DNA from: Alloalcanivorax xenomutans
GTDB lineage: Bacteria; Pseudomonadota; Gammaproteobacteria; Pseudomonadales; Alcanivoracaceae
Length of the DNA: 64,000 bases
Assembly: GCF_900217905.1 (NCBI RefSeq)
Contig: NZ_OBMO01000008.1
Location: 1 to 64,000 of the forward strand
Reading direction: 5' to 3'
In this document: positions 51,292-60,996 of the stretch, piece by piece
Layout of the letters: the number at the start of each line of letters is the position of its first letter
Position numbering within the stretch: the stretch's first letter is position 1
The notes under the pieces: generated by a model
Databases searched by the model: none
What the model was told of the DNA's origin: nothing
What the model saw: the letters and a program-made list of their open reading frames with translations, nothing else
Program-made: the position numbers and the translations under genes

Positions 51292-52385
51292 GGTTGCCAG
51301 CAATACAGGGCACGCCCCTGACTTTCCCCGCATTCGCTGAGGCCGGCCACATCGCGGGCCGGCGCCAGCCCCGCGGGGCTCAATTGAATCAACACCTGAT
51401 CGCCGTCGAGGGAACGAACCTCCACCGACGCCACGCCGGGTGCCTGGGACAGCGCCTGACGCAAAGCGGTCAGGTCACGCAGGGAGCTGACACCGCGTAC
51501 CGCCAGCAACGTCATGTCGTCGAAACTGTCCGGCCCGGTGGCGGACGGCGCCGGGCCACCGGCCACCGCCGGCCCAGTGCCAACGGACGTGGTGGGCAAC
51601 GCGGTCGGCGGATCCTTTTGCTGGCCGTCGGCGGTGCGGATCTCATCGCCATAGCGCTCATTGAGGGTATCGGCCACCGCCGTCACCATGCCGGAGAGCA
51701 AGGCCCCGCGTTCACCACTGTCACGATCCTGCGTCACCGTTTCGCGGCCTTCCATCAAACGCCAGTTGAGAGTCTCCTGGCGGCCGTCGTACAGCACCGC
51801 GGTGGCTACCCAATCACTGCCGTAACGGCGCGACGCCGCCAGCACCGGCTCATCGAAACGGCCACGAATATCCGCCACCGAGAGCCCTTCGCGGTCCTGT
51901 TCGTCCCAAGCCGGGAAGCGCAGCGTCACGCCGCGTTGCGCCGCCACGTCCGTCATCGCATCGGCCAGATCATCACCGGCGCTGACCACGTTGCCACGCC
52001 CGCTGCCCGCCACCATCCACACCAGCACCGTGGGCGGCTCCCCCCGCCACACCGGCGCGCCCTGGTTGGCCAGGTAACGGCGCAGGGCGGCGCCGTCGAA
52101 TTCCAGTTCCAGCCGGGTGGCATCGCCCGCCTGCTGATAGCGGTAAGCCTGCAACCAGCGATCCGGTGTGGCCAGAGCCCCGGCCACGCCAGGCAGGTCG
52201 GCCACCTCGGCCCGGCCGGTCAGGCGCCGGGTCAGTCTTTCCAGTCCGTCACGGAGCGCCTCGTCGCCGGGCGCCTCACCACCGGGCCCATCGTTCACGG
52301 GCAGCGACACCTGCCCCAGGGTATCGGCCCCCGCGCCCGGCGCCAGGGCCAGCAATAACAGTACGCAGCACAGTAATCGGGTCAT
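51288..52385 (-). CDS. DUF2066 domain-containing exported protein
   Basis: A 365-residue protein with a signal peptide (LLCCVLLLLALAPGAGA) followed by a DUF2066 domain (about 30-250; GAALRRYLANQGAPVWRGEPPTVLVWMV, VAAQRGVTLRFPAWD). Function unknown; it is commonly encoded between purM and hda in related gammaproteobacteria. ATG 52385, overlapping hda by 4 bp, gives the signal peptide; the longer start at 52421 lies in the purM promoter. Confidence 0.88.
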   Translation of the reverse strand: MTRLLCCVLLLLALAPGAGADTLGQVSLPVNDGPGGEAPGDEALRDGLERLTRRLTGRAEVADLPGVAGALATPDRWLQAYRYQQAGDATRLELEFDGAALRRYLANQGAPVWRGEPPTVLVWMVAGSGRGNVVSAGDDLADAMTDVAAQRGVTLRFPAWDEQDREGLSVADIRGRFDEPVLAASRRYGSDWVATAVLYDGRQETLNWRLMEGRETVTQDRDSGERGALLSGMVTAVADTLNERYGDEIRTADGQQKDPPTALPTTSVGTGPAVAGGPAPSATGPDSFDDMTLLAVRGVSSLRDLTALRQALSQAPGVASVEVRSLDGDQVLIQLSPAGLAPARDVAGLSECGESQGRALYCWQP

Positions 52386-52521
52386 CAGTTCGGTCCAGCG
52401 GGCCTCGATTGGGCGCGCCATTATCCCCTATCCGAACGCTGCTGGCGAACCGTCCGTCGGCCCGTTTCCACTCCTGGTCCGCGATTGCTAGAATACGCGC
52501 CTTCACCATCTGGAGTGCCCC

Positions 52522-53565
52522 ATGAGCGAACAGAAACGGCCGCTGACCTACCGCGACGCCGGCGTGGACATCGATGCCGGCAATGAGCTGGTAAAACGAA
52601 TCAAACCGGTGGCCAAGCGCACCGGCCGGCCCGAAGTGATGGGCGGTCTGGGAGGCTTCGGCGCTCTTTGCGCTCTGCCGGAAGGGTATCGGAACCCGGT
52701 GCTGGTGGCCGGCACCGACGGCGTCGGCACCAAATTGCGTCTGGCCATGGATCACGACCGCCATGACAGCGTCGGCATCGACCTGGTGGCGATGTGCGTG
52801 AATGATCTGGTGGTGGGCGGCGCCGAACCGCTGATGTTTCTTGACTACTACGCCACCGGCAAGCTCGATGTGGACACCGCCGCCCGGGTGGTGGAAGGCA
52901 TCGGCGAAGGCTGCGTGCAGGCCGGTTGCGCCCTGGTGGGCGGCGAAACCGCGGAAATGCCCGGCATGTACCAGGGCGAGGATTATGACCTGGCCGGCTT
53001 TTGCGTCGGCGTGGTGGAGCGCGACGGCGTCATCGACGGCAGCCGCGTCCAGGCCGGCGACAAGCTGATCGGTCTGGCCAGCTCCGGCCCTCACTCCAAT
53101 GGCTACTCCCTGGTACGCCGCATTCTCGAACAGGGTGACGCCAACGCCGATCTGGACGGCAAGCCGGTGATCGAGCATCTGCTGGAACCCACCCGCATTT
53201 ACGTGAAGAGCCTGCTGGCCCTGATCAAGTCCGTGCCGGTGCACGCTCTGGCGCACATCACCGGCGGCGGGCTGCCGGAAAACCTGCCGCGGGTGCTGCC
53301 GGACGGCACGCGCGCGGTGGTGGACACCAATACCTGGACCTGGCCGCCGGTATTCCAGTGGCTGCGGGAACAAGGGCAAGTGCCGGAAATGGAGATGTAC
53401 CGCACCTTCAACTGCGGCATCGGCATGGTGGTGGTGGTGCCCGCCGACCACGTGGATCAGGCGGTGGCCGAGCTGGAAGCCGCCGGCGAACAGCCGATTC
53501 TGATCGGTGACATCCGTTCCCACGACGGCGCTCCGGAAGTGGTGATGGAGGGGCTCACTCCGTGA
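52522..53565 (+). CDS. purM: Phosphoribosylaminoimidazole (AIR) synthetase
   Basis: A 347-residue enzyme forming AIR from FGAM with ATP, step five of purine synthesis. [58 protein letters not shown] and [14 protein letters not shown] match the family; [14 protein letters not shown] and [15 protein letters not shown] lie in the second domain. GGAG precedes the ATG. purN follows with a GTGA overlap. Confidence 0.96.
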   Translation: MSEQKRPLTYRDAGVDIDAGNELVKRIKPVAKRTGRPEVMGGLGGFGALCALPEGYRNPVLVAGTDGVGTKLRLAMDHDRHDSVGIDLVAMCVNDLVVGGAEPLMFLDYYATGKLDVDTAARVVEGIGEGCVQAGCALVGGETAEMPGMYQGEDYDLAGFCVGVVERDGVIDGSRVQAGDKLIGLASSGPHSNGYSLVRRILEQGDANADLDGKPVIEHLLEPTRIYVKSLLALIKSVPVHALAHITGGGLPENLPRVLPDGTRAVVDTNTWTWPPVFQWLREQGQVPEMEMYRTFNCGIGMVVVVPADHVDQAVAELEAAGEQPILIGDIRSHDGAPEVVMEGLTP

Positions 53566-54218
53566 CCCACCGTCTGGCGGTGCTGATCAGCGGTTCCGGC
53601 ACCAACCTGCAAGCCATTCTGGACGCCATCGACGCCGGTTCCCTGGAGGCCCGCGTTACTCTGGTGCTGAGTAACCGGGCCGATGCCGGCGGCCTGCAGC
53701 GGGCGCGCCGGGCTGGCGTGGACACGGCGGTGATCGATCATCGCGATTACCCGGACCGGCCCGCGTTCGATCACGCCATGATCCGCGAGCTGGATGCCCA
53801 TGGCGCCGATACCGTGGCGCTCGCCGGTTTCATGCGCATCCTTTCCAGTGACTTCGTGCGGCACTATGACGGCCGGCTGATCAACATCCACCCTTCGCTG
53901 CTGCCACTGCACCGCGGGCTCCACACCCATGCCCGGGCGCTGGAAGCCGGCGATCGTGAACACGGCTGTTCGATCCACTTCGTCACCGAGGAACTGGATG
54001 GCGGCCCGTTGATTGCTCAGGCGCGCTTACCGATACTGGCGAACGATACCCCGGAAACCCTGTCCAAACGGGTACAGGAATACGAGCACGGACTTTATCC
54101 GGAGGTCCTGCAATGGCGGGCCGCCGGTCGTCTGCGTCTGACCACACAGGGAGTGGCACTGGATGGCGAAATCCTACCCCCACAAGGCCGGCAATGGGCG
54201 CCGGAGGCTTCTCACTAG
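53562..54218 (+). CDS. purN: GAR transformylase
   Basis: A 218-residue enzyme transferring formyl from 10-formyl-THF to glycinamide ribonucleotide. [16 protein letters not shown], the His in [14 protein letters not shown] (about 108) and the Asp in [16 protein letters not shown] mark the active site. The GTG start overlaps purM (GTGA). With purU at the other end of the window, this cell both makes and deformylates 10-formyl-THF. Confidence 0.95.
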   Translation: MTHRLAVLISGSGTNLQAILDAIDAGSLEARVTLVLSNRADAGGLQRARRAGVDTAVIDHRDYPDRPAFDHAMIRELDAHGADTVALAGFMRILSSDFVRHYDGRLINIHPSLLPLHRGLHTHARALEAGDREHGCSIHFVTEELDGGPLIAQARLPILANDTPETLSKRVQEYEHGLYPEVLQWRAAGRLRLTTQGVALDGEILPPQGRQWAPEASH

Positions 54219-54903
54219 CGCCCTGCTGGCGCTGCTGACCCTGGCGACGGTCCCGGCCATCGCCGCCGAACCACCAATCACTCCGTTCCAGCTGCAATAC
54301 CGGCTCAAGGCCCAGGGCATTCCCTTCGCGGTCACCGCCAACCGGACGCTGAAAGCCCTCGGCGACGGACAATGGCAGATGGACGTGGTGGCCAGCAATG
54401 TGCTCGGCGAAATTCGCGAGACCTCCCGTTTCGTCTGGAACGAGTGCACGCCGGTGAGCCGTTTCTACGGTTACCGGCGCAAGGGACTCGGCCAGCTCAA
54501 GGAAGCCGAAGTCCGTATCCCGGCCGGCGGCGCCACCGCCACCGCCAAGCGCAGTGGCAAGGCGGATCGCCAATACCCGGTGCCGGCGGCGGCGGTCACT
54601 GACAAAATTTCCCTGACCCTGGCCCTGCAGTGCCGGCTGGCCCGGGGCGAACGGGATCTGACCTTGCATGTGGCCGATGAGCGGGAACTGGAAAGCCAGC
54701 ATTATCTGGTCGAAGGCGAGGAAACTCTGAGTCTGGACGGCAAGCCTGTCACCACGGTCAAGGTACGCCGCGACCGCAGCGGCAACAGCCCCCGGCAGAC
54801 CTGGCTGTGGTTCGCACCGGAATACGGCTATACGCTGGTGCAACTGGTGCAGGAAAACGAGGACGGCCGCCACGTGATGACCCTGCAGGGAGCGCTACCA
54901 TGA
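54163..54903 (+). CDS. DUF3108 domain protein, copy 1
   Basis: A 246-residue exported protein with a signal peptide ([23 protein letters not shown]) and DUF3108 (PFQLQYRLKAQGIPFAVTAN, VEGEETLSLDGKPVTTVKV). Such proteins are envelope-associated with no defined role. It overlaps the end of purN by 56 bp; ATG 54163 has GGAG about 9 bases upstream and is the only good in-frame start before the signal. Followed by a paralogue with an ATGA overlap. Confidence 0.85.
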   Translation: MAKSYPHKAGNGRRRLLTSALLALLTLATVPAIAAEPPITPFQLQYRLKAQGIPFAVTANRTLKALGDGQWQMDVVASNVLGEIRETSRFVWNECTPVSRFYGYRRKGLGQLKEAEVRIPAGGATATAKRSGKADRQYPVPAAAVTDKISLTLALQCRLARGERDLTLHVADERELESQHYLVEGEETLSLDGKPVTTVKVRRDRSGNSPRQTWLWFAPEYGYTLVQLVQENEDGRHVMTLQGALP

Positions 54904-55601
54904 TGCGTGCCGCGCTCCTGGCACTGGCTCTGGCATTACCTGGCGGTGCTGCTCTGGCCGAGCCGCTGGCACCGTTCGCCGCCGAATACCGCATCCACGT
55001 CAACAAGATTCCGACGCCCATCAAGGCGACCCTGGTGCTGGAACCCGCGCCGGGAGAAGATCGTTACCGCATGCTGTTCGAAGCGGACTCCTTCATGCTC
55101 ACCAATACCGAGGAGAGCTGGTTCGAATGGAACGACTGTGAACCGCGCACCGAACGTTACGTGCATGAGTTCCAGGGATTCGGCAAGCACCGCTATCACC
55201 ACACCGATTTTTCCTGGTCGCCGCCCAGAGCGGTCAACAGCGACAGTAAGGAGGGCAAGGAGAGTTTCGATATCCCCGCCGATGCCCTGGACGAGCTGAC
55301 CATGTTACTGCGGGCCCGTTGCGTGTTCGCCACCGGCGACAAGGAATACACCGCCACCAGCGTCTACGGCGATCGTATCCGCCAGCATCATTTCATCGTC
55401 ATTGACCGGGAAACCCTGGACACCCCCATGGGGGAACTGGACACGCTGATCGTGGAGAAGCGCCGCAAAGGCGACCGCAAGGAGAAACGCCGCACCCTGT
55501 TCTGGGTGGCACCGGCCAAGGACTACATGGTGGTGAAAGCCCGCCATATTGAAAGCACGCTACTGCGCGGCGAGCTGATCATGATCGACTACGGGAATTG
55601 A
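54900..55601 (+). CDS. DUF3108 domain protein, copy 2
   Basis: A 233-residue exported paralogue of the preceding gene. Signal peptide RAALLALALALPGGAALA, then EPLAPFAAEYRIHVNKIPTP and RETLDTPMGELDTLIVEKRR. ATG 54900 overlaps the first copy (ATGA) with GGGAG upstream; the longer frame from 54807 overlaps it out of frame. The pair probably arose by tandem duplication. Confidence 0.87.
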   Translation: MMRAALLALALALPGGAALAEPLAPFAAEYRIHVNKIPTPIKATLVLEPAPGEDRYRMLFEADSFMLTNTEESWFEWNDCEPRTERYVHEFQGFGKHRYHHTDFSWSPPRAVNSDSKEGKESFDIPADALDELTMLLRARCVFATGDKEYTATSVYGDRIRQHHFIVIDRETLDTPMGELDTLIVEKRRKGDRKEKRRTLFWVAPAKDYMVVKARHIESTLLRGELIMIDYGN

Positions 55602-55665
55602 GGCTCCGCCGGATTTGACCGTTTTTTCACCCTCTCCCTTGAGGGGAAAGGGTGAACTTCAAACA

Positions 55666-56235
55666 TCAGGCCTTCGGCAGCGTCACGCCGCGCTGGCCCT
55701 GGTACTTGCCGCCGCGGTCCATGTAGGACACCGCGCACTCCTCGTCGGATTCCAGGAACAGCATCTGCGCCACCCCTTCATTGGCGTAGATTTTCGCCGG
55801 CAGCGTGGTGGTGTTGGAAAACTCCAGGGTCACGTGCCCTTCCCATTCCGGTTCCAGCGGCGTGACGTTGACGATGATGCCGCAACGGGCATAGGTGGAT
55901 TTGCCCAGGCAGATGGTCAGCACGTTACGGGGAATGCGGAAATACTCCACAGTCCGCGCCAGCGCGAAGGAGTTGGGCGGAATAATGCAGGAATCGCCCT
56001 TGATATCGACGAAGCTCTTCTCGTCGAAGTGCTTCGGGTCCACCGTGGCCGAATGGATGTTGGTGAAGACCTTGAATTCGTCGGCGCAGCGCACGTCATA
56101 ACCATAACTGGACACGCCATAGGAAATCAGCTTGTTGCCCTCGCCATCGACGCGCACCTGCTCGGCCTCGAACGGTTCGATCATGCCCTGCTCGCGGGCC
56201 ATGCGGGAGATCCAGCGATCGGATTTAATACTCAT
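55666..56235 (-). CDS. dcd: dCTP deaminase
   Basis: A 189-residue trimeric enzyme that deaminates dCTP to dUTP for dTMP synthesis. [33 protein letters not shown] and [20 protein letters not shown] with the following [13 protein letters not shown] hold the nucleotide site and the catalytic Glu. ATG 56235 gives the family start; the frame extending to 56436 overlaps mrp. Confidence 0.95.
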   Translation of the reverse strand: MSIKSDRWISRMAREQGMIEPFEAEQVRVDGEGNKLISYGVSSYGYDVRCADEFKVFTNIHSATVDPKHFDEKSFVDIKGDSCIIPPNSFALARTVEYFRIPRNVLTICLGKSTYARCGIIVNVTPLEPEWEGHVTLEFSNTTTLPAKIYANEGVAQMLFLESDEECAVSYMDRGGKYQGQRGVTLPKA

Positions 56236-56296
56236 GACAAGCCTTGTCCAGTGATGGGGTGAATCGGCCAATGGTACAGAAGGAGTCCCTTCGGCC

Positions 56297-57385
56297 TCAA
56301 TGCTGGGTGACCACTTTCGGGAAACCTCGTTTGCCTTCCTCGGTGAGCGACAGCCGCGCCGCCAGACGCCGGGCCGCCGCCAGATACAGCGCGGCCTCCG
56401 GGCCGTCGGGCTCGGCCGCCACGGTGGGCCGGCCACTATCGGCCTGCTCGCGGATCTTCAGCGACAACGGCAATGCCCCCAGCACCTCGGTGTGATAACG
56501 GTCCGCCAGCCGCCGCGCGCCACCTTCCCCGAACACATGCTCCTGGTGGCCGCACTGGCTGCACACGTGCACCGCCATGTTCTCGATGATGCCCAATACC
56601 CGCACATCCACCTTGCGGAACATCTCCACCCCCTTGGTGGCGTCCAGCAAGGCTATATCCTGGGGGGTGGTCACCACCACTGCGCCGGCCACCGGCACCT
56701 TCTGCGCCAGCGTCAGCACGATGTCACCGGTGCCCGGCGGCAGATCGACGATCAGATAATCCAGTTGGTGCCACAACGTCTGCTGCATCATTTGCGTCAG
56801 CGCGCCGCTGGCCTTGGGGCCACGCCAGACCACCGGTGTCTGCTCGGTGATCAGGTAGCCCATGGACATGCTTTGCAGGCCGAGGGCCTCCACCGGCACG
56901 AACCGATTGCCGTCACGCACCTGTGGCCGCGTGCCCTCCGGCAGCCCCAGCATCAGCGGCTGGCTGGGGCCGAAGATGTCGGCGTCGAGAATACCGACGC
57001 GGGCGCCTTCCCGGCTCAGTGCCAGAGCCAGATTCACCGCGGTGGTGGATTTGCCCACCCCGCCCTTGCCGGACGCCACCGCGATCACATTGGTCACCTG
57101 AGCCATGGCCGGCATGCCACCCTGGGCGCGGTGCGGCTTGATCGCCACTGTTACCGCCAGCAGCAGACGACGCCCTTCGATCACCTCCTCCACCGCGGCA
57201 CGAATACGCTCGCGCAGCGCCGGCAGCACCGATGCGCAGGGGTAGCCCAGGGTAATCTCCAGCCGCACCTGATCCTGATCCACCCGCAGCGCCGACAGGG
57301 CGCCGGCGCTGATCAGGTCGGTTTGCAAATCTTCCGGGATCAAATCGCCAAGAACCTGTCTAACCGCCTGTTCGACTTCCGCCAT
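56297..57385 (-). CDS. mrp: Iron-sulfur cluster carrier protein Mrp/ApbC
   Basis: A 362-residue P-loop ATPase that carries and delivers [4Fe-4S] clusters. An N-terminal MIP18/DUF59 domain (about 5-80) precedes the nucleotide domain with the deviant Walker [17 protein letters not shown]; the cluster motif is CSQCGHQEH (about 285). ATG 57385 has AGGAGG upstream. The frame runs open to 58309 but that extension is antisense to the SIMPL gene. Confidence 0.94.
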   Translation of the reverse strand: MAEVEQAVRQVLGDLIPEDLQTDLISAGALSALRVDQDQVRLEITLGYPCASVLPALRERIRAAVEEVIEGRRLLLAVTVAIKPHRAQGGMPAMAQVTNVIAVASGKGGVGKSTTAVNLALALSREGARVGILDADIFGPSQPLMLGLPEGTRPQVRDGNRFVPVEALGLQSMSMGYLITEQTPVVWRGPKASGALTQMMQQTLWHQLDYLIVDLPPGTGDIVLTLAQKVPVAGAVVVTTPQDIALLDATKGVEMFRKVDVRVLGIIENMAVHVCSQCGHQEHVFGEGGARRLADRYHTEVLGALPLSLKIREQADSGRPTVAAEPDGPEAALYLAAARRLAARLSLTEEGKRGFPKVVTQH

Positions 57386-57487
57386 GGAACCTCCTGATGA
57401 TGAACCAGGAATGATAAAGTTCCCCGGTAACACAACCAAGGTCGCAACCGGAATTACCTCATAACCAATGAATAAGGGAGTATCACA

Positions 57488-58186
57488 ATGCGCAACAAAC
57501 CGGCTCTTTTCGTCGTCGCTCTGGCCGTTCTGGGGCTGAGCGCCTGCGGCACGGACAGCGGCACCGCCACCGGAGAGCGCGACACCATTACCGTGTCCGG
57601 CGAGGGTAACGTCAGCGGTCAGCCGGATATTTTCAATCTGCAGGCAACGGCCCGGGAAACCGGTGATGACATCGCCACCATGAAGGATCGCGTGGACGAT
57701 CAGGTCAAGGCCATGCTGGATCTGGCCGATTCCCTGGATATCGAGGAGAAAGACGTCACCGCTACCGATATTCGCGTTACCCCGCAGTGGCAGTACCAGC
57801 CGGAACGCAAGCTGATCGGCCATGAAGTGGCGCGGGAAGTGCGCTTCCAGGTCAAGGGAATCGAGGTCTATGCGGAACTGGCCGACGGCCTGACCAAACT
57901 GGGCCTGAAGGACATTTCCCCGGCCGGCACCGATATCAGCAACGCCGCCGAGCTGAACCAGCAGGCGCTGGAAGCAGCGGTGGAAGATGCCCGCGCCAAG
58001 GCTGAAATCGTCGCCAAGGCAGCGGACCGCAAGCTCGGCCCGGCCATTACCATCAATGTGCAGAGCCAGAGCCATCCGGTACCGATGATGCGTGCCGCCA
58101 TGGCCAAGGACGCGGTACAGGAAAGCTATCGCCCTGGTGAGCAGGACCTGAGCGCTCAGGTCATGGTTACCTTCCAGTTGCGCTGA
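57488..58186 (+). CDS. SIMPL-domain (DUF541) lipoprotein
   Basis: A 232-residue envelope protein. Lipobox LGLSAC (Cys 20), then a SIMPL domain (ITVSGEGNVSGQPDIFNLQA, VTPQWQYQPERKLIGHEVAR, AAVEDARAKAEIVAKAADRK). Close to the YggE group linked to oxidative stress protection in E. coli; the lipid anchor differs from YggE. Divergent from mrp. Confidence 0.87.
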   Translation: MRNKPALFVVALAVLGLSACGTDSGTATGERDTITVSGEGNVSGQPDIFNLQATARETGDDIATMKDRVDDQVKAMLDLADSLDIEEKDVTATDIRVTPQWQYQPERKLIGHEVAREVRFQVKGIEVYAELADGLTKLGLKDISPAGTDISNAAELNQQALEAAVEDARAKAEIVAKAADRKLGPAITINVQSQSHPVPMMRAAMAKDAVQESYRPGEQDLSAQVMVTFQLR

Positions 58187-58415
58187 TCCTCTTTTCCGCA
58201 GGGCCCCCCCGGATGGTGGAGGCCCTGTGGTTACCCTGTTTCCCGCCAATACACTCACTGTCGGCCTGACCTCCGCGCCGCCAGCCACTCTGCCATCGGT
58301 CAATGTCACTTTTTACGGTATTGTCCGACAATTCAGAAGCGATGCCGCCGGAAGGGACGGCTACACTGAATCGCAATCCGGTTGTGCTAGTCATGCATTG
58401 GCGTAACCACGGAAC

Positions 58416-58450
58416 ACTCAACACGAAGTACTCAACACGAAGTACTCAAC
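58416..58450. repeat. 14-bp tandem repeat in the 58187-58533 gap
   Basis: ACTCAACACGAAGT occurs twice in direct tandem plus half a third copy. It is followed by CCGCCCATGGGCCGG (about 58470) and CCGCCCACGGGCCGG (about 58499), two similar small hairpins, before the patatin gene. The rest of this 347-bp gap shows no gene. Confidence 0.75.
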
Positions 58451-58533
58451 AATAAACATCTCCGGTCCGCCCATGGGCCGGCAGCGAGATCGGCGGCCCG
58501 CCCACGGGCCGGTCGTCAGCCAGGGAGATCCGC

Positions 58534-60042
58534 ATGAATCGGACGCTCAAGCAACTCGAGCGCGACATCGCCAACGCCACCACCTATCAGGCGTGGCTGG
58601 AAGCCAGTCTGGAACACGACCGGATATCCGGCGCCGATGAATGGAAGGACATCGACCGCTCCCCACACTACGATTACGAGTTGATCCGCAACCGGCTCTG
58701 GCAAATTCGCCAGGCCCGCGAGCGGCACAATGTCAACAAGCTGGTGTTCCACCTCCACGAGGGCCTGCACGGCAATCTCGGCAACATTTCCAATCCGGCG
58801 CTGTACCGCCACAGCCGGGTCGGTACCAAGCATCTGATCGAGCGCTACCTGGACGAAGTCTGCGCCGCCCTGAACTATCTGTGCGACGAGTCCTTCGAAC
58901 AATTTGGCCTGAAACAGAAACTGGATTTCTTCGAAACCACCGGTCAGGCGTTCGGTCAGAGCGGCCTGATGCTGTCCGGCGGCGCCGCCCTCGGGCTATT
59001 CCATGTGGGCGTGGTGAAAAGCCTGTGGGAACAGGGCCTGTTACCGTGCGTGATCTCCGGCTCCAGCGCCGGCAGTATCGTCGCGTCGGTGGTGGGCACG
59101 CACAGCAATGATGAACTGGCGGAAAAACTGCGCCCGGAGAACCTTTATCTGGAAGCGTTCCGCGCCGCCGGCTGGAAGGGCCTGGTACGCGGCACGCCGG
59201 TACTGGACGGCGATCATCTGGAAGCTTGCCTGGAAGAGAACATTCCCGACCTCACCTTCGAGGAGGCCTATCGCAAGACCGGCCGCGAGATCAACATCAC
59301 CGTCAGCCCCTATGACCGCAACCAGCATAGTCGGCTGCTGAACTGGCGCACCTCACCCAACGTTTTGATCCGCAAGGCTTCCCTGGCCAGTTGCGCGATT
59401 CCCGGCATCTACCCTCCGGTGAGCCTGTGGGCCAAGAACATCGACGGCGAGCGGGTCCCTTACATTCCCGGGCGCAAATTCGTCGACGGCTCGATCCAGG
59501 ATGACCTGCCGGTGCGGCGTCTGGCACGCCTGTTCGGCGTCAACCACTCCATCGTCAGCCAGACCAATCCCCACGTAGTGCCGTTCCTGTCACGCAGCGA
59601 GAGCACCGATTCCAGCTTCAGCACCCTGGCCGATTGGGGCGTGCGCAACCTGTCCATGAATCTGAACTACGCACTGGAACTGGCGCAGCGGCGGGTGCGC
59701 TCCAACGATCTGGGGCTGCTGATCAGCAAGGCGCAAAACGTGGTCAAGCAACGCTACATCGGCGACATCAATCTGATCCCGCCACGCCAGCCGCTGAATC
59801 TGCTGCGCATACTGCGCAACCCCAGCATGGACGATGTGCGCAACTTCATCAGTCTGGGCGAACGCACCACCTGGCCCAAACTCGACATGATCGGCAACTC
59901 CACCCGTATCAGCCGGACCTTCCTGGCCTGCCGCCAACGGTTGGATCAACTGGAGGAACGCACGCTCAACCGGTTGCAACTGGCGTATTCCCCCGACGAT
60001 CCGGAACACCGGCGCGTCAGCGCCAACGATCTGTCGCACTAA
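58534..60042 (+). CDS. Patatin-like phospholipase with DUF3336
   Basis: A 502-residue serine acyl hydrolase. An N-terminal DUF3336 domain (to about residue 145) precedes the patatin domain with oxyanion loop LSGGAALGLFHVGVV, nucleophile SGSSAGSIV (GxSxG, about 175) and the catalytic Asp in FVDGSIQDDLP (DGx, about 325). This architecture is shared with yeast and plant triacylglycerol lipases (Tgl4/SDP1). In an oil-storing bacterium it may mobilise wax esters or triacylglycerol. GGGAG precedes the ATG. Confidence 0.9.
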   Translation: MNRTLKQLERDIANATTYQAWLEASLEHDRISGADEWKDIDRSPHYDYELIRNRLWQIRQARERHNVNKLVFHLHEGLHGNLGNISNPALYRHSRVGTKHLIERYLDEVCAALNYLCDESFEQFGLKQKLDFFETTGQAFGQSGLMLSGGAALGLFHVGVVKSLWEQGLLPCVISGSSAGSIVASVVGTHSNDELAEKLRPENLYLEAFRAAGWKGLVRGTPVLDGDHLEACLEENIPDLTFEEAYRKTGREINITVSPYDRNQHSRLLNWRTSPNVLIRKASLASCAIPGIYPPVSLWAKNIDGERVPYIPGRKFVDGSIQDDLPVRRLARLFGVNHSIVSQTNPHVVPFLSRSESTDSSFSTLADWGVRNLSMNLNYALELAQRRVRSNDLGLLISKAQNVVKQRYIGDINLIPPRQPLNLLRILRNPSMDDVRNFISLGERTTWPKLDMIGNSTRISRTFLACRQRLDQLEERTLNRLQLAYSPDDPEHRRVSANDLSH

Positions 60043-60194
60043 GAGCACTAATAAGCACGGAGAAGATGCTTAGCGCAATTCCGTCTTGCCGCCCCCTTTA
60101 AAGCGTCATCATGAACCTCTATGTTCTCTGGAGCTGTCAACCAACATAACTGTCAGCCAACATGGCTATCAGCCAAATAAAAAGGAGGCTTAGC

Positions 60195-60833
60195 ATGGCA
60201 CTGCAATTGGGTGATACCGCGCCGGACTTCACTCAGGAGTCCACCGACGGTCCGATTTCCTTCCACCAATGGGCCGGGGACAACTGGGTGGTGCTGTTTT
60301 CCCATCCCAAGGATTTCACCCCGGTGTGCACCACCGAGCTGGGAGAAGTGGCCCGGCTGAAGCCGGAATTCGAGAAACGCAACGCCAAGGTCATCGGTCT
60401 GTCAGTGGACCCGCTCGATGATCACAAGGCCTGGTGCGGTGACATCGAGGAAACTCAGGGACAGGCTCTGAACTTCCCGCTGCTGGCCGACGCCGACCGC
60501 AAGGTCGCCAACCTGTATGGCATGATCCATCCCAACGCCAACGACACCCTGACCGTGCGCAGCGTGTTTGTCATCGACCCGAACAAGAAGATCCGTCTCA
60601 CCATCACCTACCCGGCCAGCACCGGCCGTAACTTCGACGAGATTCTGCGGGTCATCGACAGCCTGCAGCTCACCGATGGCTACAAAGTGGCGACGCCGGT
60701 GAACTGGAACGACGGCGACGACGTCATCATCGTTCCCTCGCTCAGCAACGAGGACGCACAAAAGCTGTTCCCCGAAGGCTGGGATGAGAAAAAGCCCTAT
60801 CTGCGGATGGTCAAGCAACCGAAAACCAGCTGA
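60195..60833 (+). CDS. 1-Cys peroxiredoxin (Prx6-like)
   Basis: A 212-residue peroxidase. The peroxidatic Cys lies in DFTPVCTTELGEVARLKPEF (about 47), with PVCTTE typical of the Prx6 group. A second Cys (KAWCGDIEET) is near 84 but not in the usual resolving position. ATG 60195 has a strong AAAGGAGG upstream; the frame from 60162 is not needed. A terminator follows. Confidence 0.93.
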   Translation: MALQLGDTAPDFTQESTDGPISFHQWAGDNWVVLFSHPKDFTPVCTTELGEVARLKPEFEKRNAKVIGLSVDPLDDHKAWCGDIEETQGQALNFPLLADADRKVANLYGMIHPNANDTLTVRSVFVIDPNKKIRLTITYPASTGRNFDEILRVIDSLQLTDGYKVATPVNWNDGDDVIIVPSLSNEDAQKLFPEGWDEKKPYLRMVKQPKTS

Positions 60834-60868
60834 ACCGTTCCGCCCTCTGTCAGAGCGGCGACCTGAAC

Positions 60869-60904
60869 AGCCGAAGTCCGTGTTCGCGCGGGCTTCGGCT
60901 TTTT
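60869..60904 (+). terminator. Terminator after the peroxiredoxin gene
   Basis: AGCCGAAGTCCG (60869-60880) pairs with CGGGCTTCGGCT (60889-60900) over 12 bp with one T-G pair, followed by TTTT and a TTTTTG run. Lies 36 bp past the stop. Confidence 0.88.
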
Positions 60905-60996
60905 GATGGGCTTGTAACTCCCCCCGCCATGGTCAGCAAACCCTGGCCCGCGTCATGGTAAGCTGACTTTCCCATTGGACACAGCACCGAACCGGA

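Noticed and set aside
55630-55664. Terminator between the DUF3108 pair and dcd
   Set aside because: TTCACCC/GGGTGAA arms exist, but there is no T run after the stem on either strand, so I did not list it.
57386-58309. Extension of the mrp frame up to 58309
   Set aside because: The extension is antisense to the SIMPL lipoprotein gene; ATG 57385 has AGGAGG and gives family length.
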